Below are positions 56,568 to 64,000 of a stretch of DNA of 64,000 bases, in pieces. Made by a program: the position numbers and the translations under genes. The stretch's first letter is position 1. Every line of letters begins with the position of its first letter. The notes beneath the pieces are model-generated. The model was not told the origin of the DNA, made no database searches, and worked only from the letters and a program-made list of their open reading frames with translations. Source of the stretch: Niallia taxi (GTDB lineage Bacteria; Bacillota; Bacilli; Bacillales; Cytobacillaceae); assembly GCF_032818155.1 (NCBI RefSeq), contig NZ_CP102589.1, positions 1 to 64,000 of the forward strand, given 5' to 3'.

Positions 56568-57452
56568 TTGTCTAATCTAAACAATCCATTAGAGCAATAC
56601 TTTACAGGAGACTTCCCAAAACAATACCAAGACCCGCCTGGTCTTCAGCAGAAAATGGAGCCAGTTCCTGACTGTGGAGAAAAAAGCTATAAAGGAAATG
56701 GCAGATTGACAAATCGCAAAGCACTTGTCACTGGAGGAGACTCTGGAATCGGTCGCGCAGCTGCTATTGCTTATGCAAGAGAAGGAGCAGATGTGGCCCT
56801 TAATTATCTTCCGGAAGAACAGGCAGATGCTGAGGAAGTAAAAGAATTGATTGAAGCAGAAGGAAGAAAAGCTATTTTAATCCCTGGTGATTTAAGCGAT
56901 GAAGCCTTTTGTGGTGAATTGGTCAAAAAAGCATATGATGGCCTTGGAGGTCTTGATGTGCTGGCATTAGTAGCAGGTAAACAGCAAGCAGTTGAGGATA
57001 TTGCTGATTTGACGACAGAGCAGCTGCGAAGCACATTTGAAATAAATGTATTTTCATTATTCTGGGTTGTAAAAGCAGCGCTGCCGCTTCTTCCAAAAGG
57101 AGCTTCCATTATTACAACTACTTCTGTTCAAGGCTATAATCCGAGTCCAAACCTGTTGGATTATGCTTCTACCAAATTTGCCATTACTGGATTTACGCGC
57201 GGTTTGGCTAAACAGGTTGCTGCAAAAGGCATCCGTGTTAACTCTGTTGCTCCAGGACCAATCTGGACAGCCTTGCAGGTTACTGGCGGACAACCTAGTG
57301 ATCAAATTCCGCAATTCGGACAAAATACACCGTTACAACGCAGCGGCCAGCCTGTTGAACTATCAAGCGTATATGTTTTCCTTGCATCAGAGGAATCAAG
57401 CTACGTTACAGCACAAGTATACGGAATTACAGGCGGTATTGAACTCGCATAA
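56568..57452 (+). CDS. short-chain dehydrogenase/reductase (YdaD/YhdF-like general stress type)
   Basis: A 294-aa classical SDR with a 40-residue N-terminal extension ([20 protein letters not shown]) typical of the Bacillus YdaD/YhdF group. The nucleotide-binding motif is [23 protein letters not shown] is replaced by LVAGKQQ, and the catalytic Ser-Tyr-Lys are visible in TTSVQGY and [12 protein letters not shown]. The substrate is unknown. The start is TTG 56568, 7 nt after AGGAGAG. Members of this group are sigma-B regulated in B. subtilis, which fits the promoter found here. Confidence 0.88.
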   Translation: MSNLNNPLEQYFTGDFPKQYQDPPGLQQKMEPVPDCGEKSYKGNGRLTNRKALVTGGDSGIGRAAAIAYAREGADVALNYLPEEQADAEEVKELIEAEGRKAILIPGDLSDEAFCGELVKKAYDGLGGLDVLALVAGKQQAVEDIADLTTEQLRSTFEINVFSLFWVVKAALPLLPKGASIITTTSVQGYNPSPNLLDYASTKFAITGFTRGLAKQVAAKGIRVNSVAPGPIWTALQVTGGQPSDQIPQFGQNTPLQRSGQPVELSSVYVFLASEESSYVTAQVYGITGGIELA

Positions 57453-57491
57453 AAAAAAGAATCCCAACCTACATGCAGGTTGGGATTTTTT
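57451..57491. terminator. bidirectional terminator between the SDR gene and purD
   Basis: A perfect 11-bp stem (57460-57470 with 57477-57487) has eight A before it and seven T at and after its end. It closes both the SDR gene and the purine operon. Confidence 0.9.
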
Positions 57492-57494
57492 TGC

Positions 57495-58766
<1,272 letters not shown>

Positions 58767-58775
58767 TCAAAGCTT

Positions 58776-60311
58776 TTAGTGTTTAAAGTGCCTTACTCCT
58801 GTCAGTACCATCGCAATTCCATATTCGTTCGCTTTCTTGATGGAATCTTCATCTCTGATACTGCCGCCTGTTTGGATAATTGCAGTAACTCCAGCTTTTG
58901 CCGCTGCTTCTACAGTATCGTCCATTGGGAAGAATGCATCTGAAGCCAACACTGCACCCACTGCTTTTTCTCCAGCCTGCTCCAACGCAATTTTTGCTGA
59001 GCCGACACGGTTCATTTGCCCTGCACCTACGCCTAATGTCATTTCTTTATTGTTGACAACAATCGCATTGGACTTCACATGCTTAACAACCTTCCAGCCA
59101 AACTTCAGTGCTTCCCACTCTTCATCTGTTGGTTTTTTGTCTGTCGGAATTGTAATAGTCGCATCATCTAATGAATAACGGTCGAAATCTTGAACAAGCA
59201 AGCCGCCTTCAATAGAAGTAAATTTCACTTCTTTTTTATCATCTTTAGTGAAAGGAATTGTTAAAAGACGAAGGTTTTTCTTTCCTTTAAGAACCTCTAA
59301 GGCTTCGTCTGAAAAGGACGGTGCAATAACAATTTCTAAAAAGATTTCATGAAGCTTTTTAGCAGTACCTGCGTCCACTTCTCTATTCAGAGCCACAATT
59401 CCACCAAAGATGGAAACAGAGTCAGCCTCAAACGCTCTTGTGAATGCAGTGAAAATATCTTCACCTGTTCCAACACCACAGGGGTTGCTGTGCTTAATTG
59501 CTACAGCGGCAGGCTCTGTGAATTCCTTAACGATTTGGATGGCAGCATCCGCATCATTGATGTTATTGTAGGAAAGCTCCTTACCGTGAAGCTGTGTTGC
59601 ATTCGCAATCGAAAAGGAAGAACCTAATGGCTTGCGGTAGAAGGCTGCTTTTTGATGTGGATTTTCGCCATATCTTAACGACTGCTTCAACTCATAAGTA
59701 ACGGTCAATGACTCAGGATTTTCTTCGCCTGAAAGATCGCTCATATATTGAGAAATCATTGAATCATACGCAGCAGTGTGACGGAATACCTTAGCAGCAA
59801 GCTTTCTTCTCGTTTCAAACTTCACTTCTCCAGCAGCTTTCAGCTCATCTACAACGATAGAATAGTCGCTTGGATCAACGACAACTGTTACATATTGGTG
59901 GTTTTTTGCAGAAGCACGCAGCATTGTCGGTCCACCGATATCAATATTTTCAATGGCATCCTCCACTGTTACATCTTCCTTCGCGATTGTAGCTTGGAAT
60001 GGATAAAGATTCACACACACTAGCTGAATTGGTGTGATTTTATGCTCCTCAAGCTGAGCTTGGTGTCCAGGTTCGTCAAATTTCGCCAAAAGACCGCCAT
60101 GAATATAAGGATTTAATGTTTTAACTCTGCCTTCAAGGATTTCTGGAAATCCTGTAACATCACTAACACTAAGAACCGGAATGCCACTATCTTGAATGGC
60201 CTTTTTTGTTCCCCCTGTAGAGATCAGCTCGAATCCTAATTCATGAAGCTCTTTTGCAAAGCTTGTAATTCCTGTTTTATCCGAAACACTGATTAACGCA
60301 CGCTTTTTCAT
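58776..60311 (-). CDS. purH: bifunctional AICAR transformylase/IMP cyclohydrolase
   Basis: A 511-aa enzyme for the last two steps to IMP. The N-terminal cyclohydrolase (MGS-like) begins [18 protein letters not shown]; the transformylase carries [23 protein letters not shown] (with its active-site Lys-His) and [26 protein letters not shown] precedes the ATG. It lies 44 nt after purN; in B. subtilis these two genes overlap, so the spacing differs here. Confidence 0.96.
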   Translation of the reverse strand: MKKRALISVSDKTGITSFAKELHELGFELISTGGTKKAIQDSGIPVLSVSDVTGFPEILEGRVKTLNPYIHGGLLAKFDEPGHQAQLEEHKITPIQLVCVNLYPFQATIAKEDVTVEDAIENIDIGGPTMLRASAKNHQYVTVVVDPSDYSIVVDELKAAGEVKFETRRKLAAKVFRHTAAYDSMISQYMSDLSGEENPESLTVTYELKQSLRYGENPHQKAAFYRKPLGSSFSIANATQLHGKELSYNNINDADAAIQIVKEFTEPAAVAIKHSNPCGVGTGEDIFTAFTRAFEADSVSIFGGIVALNREVDAGTAKKLHEIFLEIVIAPSFSDEALEVLKGKKNLRLLTIPFTKDDKKEVKFTSIEGGLLVQDFDRYSLDDATITIPTDKKPTDEEWEALKFGWKVVKHVKSNAIVVNNKEMTLGVGAGQMNRVGSAKIALEQAGEKAVGAVLASDAFFPMDDTVEAAAKAGVTAIIQTGGSIRDEDSIKKANEYGIAMVLTGVRHFKH

Positions 60312-60355
60312 CGCTTTATTTCCCCCTGTTTTCCTATAATTGTCTTATGCTGCCT

Positions 60356-60928
60356 TCATATTTTTGTAAGGACTAACGTTTGAACAACCTTTGGATATAG
60401 ACCATGCTCTATCCTTTGAATTTTTGCCTGGAGACTCTCATTTGTTTCTCCTGCTGCAATCCCCACAGATTCCTGTGCAATAATTGGACCTGTATCCATA
60501 CCTTCATCTACATAATGAACTGTTACCCCAGTTTCCTTCGCACCTGCAGAAAGTGCTTGGCCGACCGCATCTTTACCTGGAAAATTTGGCAGTAAGGATG
60601 GATGGATATTAACTATTCTTCCAGGAAACGCCTGCAATAGCGTATCTCCGATTAAGCGCATATACCCAGCAAGAATAATCAAATCAATCTCGTAATCTTT
60701 AAGCTTCTGCAGTATCTCCATTTCATACGCTGCCTTGGACGGATAGTCTTTAGCACTAAATGCAAATACATCAATACTATGGTATGCAGCCCGTTCGACT
60801 ACATAGGCTTTCGGTTTATCACAAACAAGCAATTTTATAGAAGCCTGCAGCTCATTGGTTTCCACAGCATTCACGAGCGCTTGAAAATTGGAGCCGCTGC
60901 CTGACGCAAAAACAGCAATATTTTTCAT
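60356..60928 (-). CDS. purN: phosphoribosylglycinamide formyltransferase
   Basis: A 190-aa enzyme that formylates GAR with 10-formyl-THF. The phosphate loop is VFASGSGSNFQALV; the catalytic Asn-His lie in RIVNIHPSLLPNFPGKDA, and the Asp in VHYVDEGMDTG. It follows purM by 13 nt. Confidence 0.95.
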   Translation of the reverse strand: MKNIAVFASGSGSNFQALVNAVETNELQASIKLLVCDKPKAYVVERAAYHSIDVFAFSAKDYPSKAAYEMEILQKLKDYEIDLIILAGYMRLIGDTLLQAFPGRIVNIHPSLLPNFPGKDAVGQALSAGAKETGVTVHYVDEGMDTGPIIAQESVGIAAGETNESLQAKIQRIEHGLYPKVVQTLVLTKI

Positions 60929-60941
60929 GTCTGTTCCTCCG

Positions 60942-61976
60942 TTATTGTTTCAGGATGATGTTAATCTCACCATCATCTGTTACCTTGCCAATTGTATATG
61001 CCTTTTCCCCGATTGCCTGGAAATGTGCCAGAACATTTTGTTCGACAGCTTTATCCACTGCAAGGACCATGCCTGTACCCATATTAAAAATATTATACAT
61101 TTCCTTACGCTGTAAGTCGCCGATTCGTTCCATTAATTTGAAAACAGCAGGCACTTCCCATTTAGACTCATCTAATTCAATTCCTAAGCCTTCTGGTAGC
61201 ATGCGAGGGACATTTTCAATAAAACCGCCACCTGTAATATGGGATAATCCTTTTATTTCAAATTTTTGGATAGCAGAGAGAATTGATTTAACATAGATTT
61301 TTGTTGGCTTAATCAGCTCTTCCCCAAGTGTACAGCCTAATTCCTCAACATATTCAGATAATGACATACCTGCTTGCTCAAGAAAAAGCTTACGAACAAG
61401 GGAATAGCCATTGCTGTGAATACCACTTGAAGCAAGTCCAATTAACACATCGCCAGCTTTAATGTTTTCGCCTGTTATCACCTGCTCTTTTTCACAAGCG
61501 CCAACTGCAAATCCAGCAAGATCATACTCCTCTTCGCTGTACATTCCTGGCATCTCAGCAGTTTCTCCGCCAACTAACGCACAACCAGCCTGTTCACAGC
61601 CATCAGCAATACCTTTTACAATAGCTTCAATTTTGGCAGGCTCTGCTTTTCCGCATGCAATATAATCAAGGAAATAAATAGGCTCTGCACCTTGCACAAC
61701 AATGTCATTCACACACATTGCAACAGCATCTATACCGATTGTATCGTGCTTATCCAGCATAAACGCAAGCATCAGCTTTGTCCCTACTCCATCTGTTCCT
61801 GAAACGAGCACTGGGTTTTTCAAGTTTAATACTGATAGATCAAACATGCCGCCGAAACCACCAAGACCACCCATTACACCCGGTCTGATTGTTTTATTTA
61901 CATGCTTCTTCATTCTCGAAACTGCTTCATAGCCTGCCTCGATATTTACTCCTGCTTGTTTGTAGCTTTCAGCCAT
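60942..61976 (-). CDS. purM: phosphoribosylformylglycinamidine cyclo-ligase
   Basis: A 344-aa AIR synthetase. Motifs are [39 protein letters not shown] and [16 protein letters not shown]. The start is ATG 61976 after AGGAGG; the upstream in-frame ATG at 62003 has no site. It is 91 nt after purF. Confidence 0.95.
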   Translation of the reverse strand: MAESYKQAGVNIEAGYEAVSRMKKHVNKTIRPGVMGGLGGFGGMFDLSVLNLKNPVLVSGTDGVGTKLMLAFMLDKHDTIGIDAVAMCVNDIVVQGAEPIYFLDYIACGKAEPAKIEAIVKGIADGCEQAGCALVGGETAEMPGMYSEEEYDLAGFAVGACEKEQVITGENIKAGDVLIGLASSGIHSNGYSLVRKLFLEQAGMSLSEYVEELGCTLGEELIKPTKIYVKSILSAIQKFEIKGLSHITGGGFIENVPRMLPEGLGIELDESKWEVPAVFKLMERIGDLQRKEMYNIFNMGTGMVLAVDKAVEQNVLAHFQAIGEKAYTIGKVTDDGEINIILKQ

Positions 61977-62067
61977 AAGTATCCTCCTAATGTTCAAAGA
62001 CATCTTTTATGTGCATTTCAATGGAAAAGCGACACACCCCTATGCCGCTTTTCACTTCCTTCTACTA

Positions 62068-63480
62068 TTACACCTTTTCGTATGATTGCAGTGTAGGAGG
62101 ATAGATTTCTGTCGGGTATTTGCCAGTAAAGCAAGCTAAGCAGGAACCTCTAGTCTCGCCTTCTTCCGTTCTGCCAATAGCATCTACCATTCCCTCTGTG
62201 CTCAAGAAAATAAGAGAATCTGCACCAATGATTTCACGCAGTTCTTCCACTGAGTATTTAGAGGCGATCAGCTCTTCCTTCGTAGAAGTATCTATTCCGT
62301 AAAAGCATGGGTTTTTGATAGGCGGTGAACTAATCAGTACATGCACCTCTGTCGCACCTGCTTCACGAAGCATTGTCACGATTCTTCTGCTCGTTGTACC
62401 TCTCACGATAGAATCATCAACCATGATGACACGCTTTCCTTCGACAACACCACGGACTGCGGAAAGCTTCATTTTTACCCCTTGTTCACGCAATGTTTGT
62501 GATGGCTGAATAAAGGTACGGCCTACATACCTGTTCTTGATTAAGCCTAACTCATATGGAATGCCTGTTTCTTCCGCATAGCCGATAGCAGCAGAAATAC
62601 TGGAATCAGGAACACCTGTTACAACATCAGCCTCAATTGGAGCTTCAAAAGCAAGTCTTTTTCCAAGATTCTTCCTTGCAGTATGAACATTGATACCATT
62701 TATATTGCTGTCCGGTCTGGAGAAATACACATACTCCATCGTACACATTGCAATATTGGAAGCGACAGAGAACATCTCAGAGCGGAAACCATTATCGTCG
62801 ATGATTAACAGCTCTCCCGGCAGAACATCGCGGATAAATTCTGCACCGATAACATCAAATGCACATGTTTCTGATGCAACAACATAAGCATCTCCTAATT
62901 TCCCTAAGGAAAGCGGCCTCATGCCATTAGGATCAAGAGCAACCATTAACTCCGTCTCCGTCAAGATTAAGAACGCATATGCACCTTTAATCATTGTCAA
63001 CGCATTTTTCACTCTCTCATTGAAGGCATTGAAGCCTCCTCTTCTAATTAAATGTGCGAGCACTTCTGTATCAGAGCTGGTTTGAAAAATACTTCCTTGT
63101 GCTTCTAACTGACTCTTCAAAGCATTTGCGTTAACAAGATTACCATTGTGGGCAAGTGCCATGCTTCCACTTTGGAAATGGAACAGGAGGGGCTGGACGT
63201 TTTCATATCCTCCGCCCCCTGCTGTTGCATAACGAACGTGTCCGATTGCTGCTTTTCCTGTCAATTCCTTCATTGCTTCCTGTGTGAAGACCTCTGCAAC
63301 AAGACCTTCCCCTTTAATGCCTTTAAGCTTTTCGCCATCTGTTGCAACAATCCCAGTACCCTCTTGACCTCTGTGCTGCAGGCTGTGCAGGCCATAATAT
63401 GCTAGCTGAGCAGCATCTGTATGTCCCCAAACACCAAAGACTCCACATTCCTCATTTAACCCTCTTATTTCAGCAAGCAT
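62068..63480 (-). CDS. purF: amidophosphoribosyltransferase
   Basis: A 470-aa glutamine PRPP amidotransferase, the committed step of purine synthesis. The sequence [20 protein letters not shown] includes an 11-residue propeptide, and Cys12 is the Ntn nucleophile exposed by self-cleavage, as in B. subtilis PurF. The PRPP loop is [16 protein letters not shown]. Cysteines for a 4Fe-4S cluster are visible (CAFDV, CTMEY, CLACFTG). Its start overlaps the end of purL by 16 nt. Confidence 0.96.
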   Translation of the reverse strand: MLAEIRGLNEECGVFGVWGHTDAAQLAYYGLHSLQHRGQEGTGIVATDGEKLKGIKGEGLVAEVFTQEAMKELTGKAAIGHVRYATAGGGGYENVQPLLFHFQSGSMALAHNGNLVNANALKSQLEAQGSIFQTSSDTEVLAHLIRRGGFNAFNERVKNALTMIKGAYAFLILTETELMVALDPNGMRPLSLGKLGDAYVVASETCAFDVIGAEFIRDVLPGELLIIDDNGFRSEMFSVASNIAMCTMEYVYFSRPDSNINGINVHTARKNLGKRLAFEAPIEADVVTGVPDSSISAAIGYAEETGIPYELGLIKNRYVGRTFIQPSQTLREQGVKMKLSAVRGVVEGKRVIMVDDSIVRGTTSRRIVTMLREAGATEVHVLISSPPIKNPCFYGIDTSTKEELIASKYSVEELREIIGADSLIFLSTEGMVDAIGRTEEGETRGSCLACFTGKYPTEIYPPTLQSYEKV

Positions 63481-64000
63481 GGAATTGCTCCTCTCCAGGC
63501 GGACTCTAACACTTCCACCTGTTCCTTAATCAGAATATTTTCCCCTTGGCTAATAGTAAGATTGTTATCATTTGTTACTTCTCCAATAAGTGCTGCAGGA
63601 ACTAAGCTTTCAAATTGCTCTTTGTTTTCCGGTTTAATAGAAAGCAAGAAACGAGATTGAGATTCACTGAATAATGCAGATACTGGGTTTCCTTTAAGAT
63701 CTAGCTTCGCACCTAATGAGTTAGGTCCAAACAAACTCTCCGCTGCAGCAACTGCCAAGCCGCCTTCTGCTAAATCATGTGCTGATTCAACAATGCCTGC
63801 TCTTATTGCCGTAAGAACAGCAGCCTGATGGCTCTTCTCTACTTCTAAATTTAATACAGGTGATTTACCAGAAATTGAACCTTCAAGCAGCTTTTGCAGC
63901 TCACTTCCACCAAATTCATCCTTCGTTTCACCTAGTACATAAATAAGGTCACCGCTCGCTTTAAAGCTTTGTGTTGTTATGTCCTTTGTATCTTTAATCA
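63465..64000 (-). CDS. purL: phosphoribosylformylglycinamidine synthase subunit PurL, C-terminal part
   Basis: The frame runs from the window edge to a stop at 63465; about 178 codons of the C-terminal end are present and the 5' part lies outside. It reads through [20 protein letters not shown] and [20 protein letters not shown], standard for the small (about 740-aa) PurL of Firmicutes, which works with PurQ and PurS. The missing start is due only to the window edge. Confidence 0.95.
   Translation of the reverse strand, partial: IKDTKDITTQSFKASGDLIYVLGETKDEFGGSELQKLLEGSISGKSPVLNLEVEKSHQAAVLTAIRAGIVESAHDLAEGGLAVAAAESLFGPNSLGAKLDLKGNPVSALFSESQSRFLLSIKPENKEQFESLVPAALIGEVTNDNNLTISQGENILIKEQVEVLESAWRGAIPCLLK

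Overview
The window is chromosomal DNA from a low-GC, endospore-former-type Firmicute of the family Bacillaceae. The evidence is strong AGGAGG-type ribosome binding sites, frequent TTG and GTG starts, intrinsic hairpin-plus-T terminators, and a backbone whose gene order follows the Bacillus subtilis block purL-F-M-N-H-D / yerA-yerB-yerC-pcrB-pcrA-ligA-camS / gatC-A-B / dgkB-rlmCD, here lying on the minus strand. The genus cannot be fixed from sequence reading alone; Niallia or a neighbour is possible. I see no rRNA, tRNA, CRISPR array, insertion sequence or prophage.

Layout. 0-7 kb: accessory genes, including a small membrane protein with a sigma-B-type promoter, a secreted PDZ-Lon protease, a MocR regulator divergent from an amino-acid racemase, an RsbR-type stressosome protein, a CatE-like VOC protein with its HxlR regulator, and a 36-codon membrane peptide. 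7-19 kb: a MHYT-EAL cyclic-di-GMP protein, a methyltransferase, and a sugar-uptake locus made of a GH13 alpha-glucosidase, a YesN/YesM two-component pair and a divergent ABC importer. The glucosidase and importer upstream regions share an identical cre-like element. 19-23 kb: an NlpA-type lipoprotein under a Fur-like operator, a 3D-domain cell-wall protein whose mRNA may begin with a hairpin covering its own ribosome binding site, and a chemoreceptor. 23-28.5 kb: the complete phosphate operon pstS-pstC-pstA-pstB-pstB-phoU behind four PhoP half-sites at exact 11-bp spacing. 28.6-31.8 kb: 2-keto-3-deoxygluconate uptake and phosphorylation (IclR regulator, kdgK, kdgT) with a stacked promoter/cre/operator.

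32.3-44 kb: rlmCD and dgkB, then a block I think is inserted into the conserved synteny: an ECF sigma factor, a zinc anti-sigma factor, a membrane protein built of three repeats exactly 100 residues apart, and a LiaF/toastrack-like protein, all minus strand and the first three joined by ATGA overlaps. Divergent to it is a 556-residue membrane protein behind a near-consensus ECF promoter (TGAAAC-N16-CGTATA). This five-gene unit is the best candidate here for an uncharacterised system, probably an envelope-stress module. A PlsY acyltransferase and gatCAB follow.

44-64 kb: ohrR/ohrA peroxide defence, yueI, camS-ligA-pcrA-pcrB, yerC, yerB, yerA, a DUF2892 membrane protein, an SDR dehydrogenase behind a second sigma-B-type promoter, and the distal purine operon, with purL cut by the window end.
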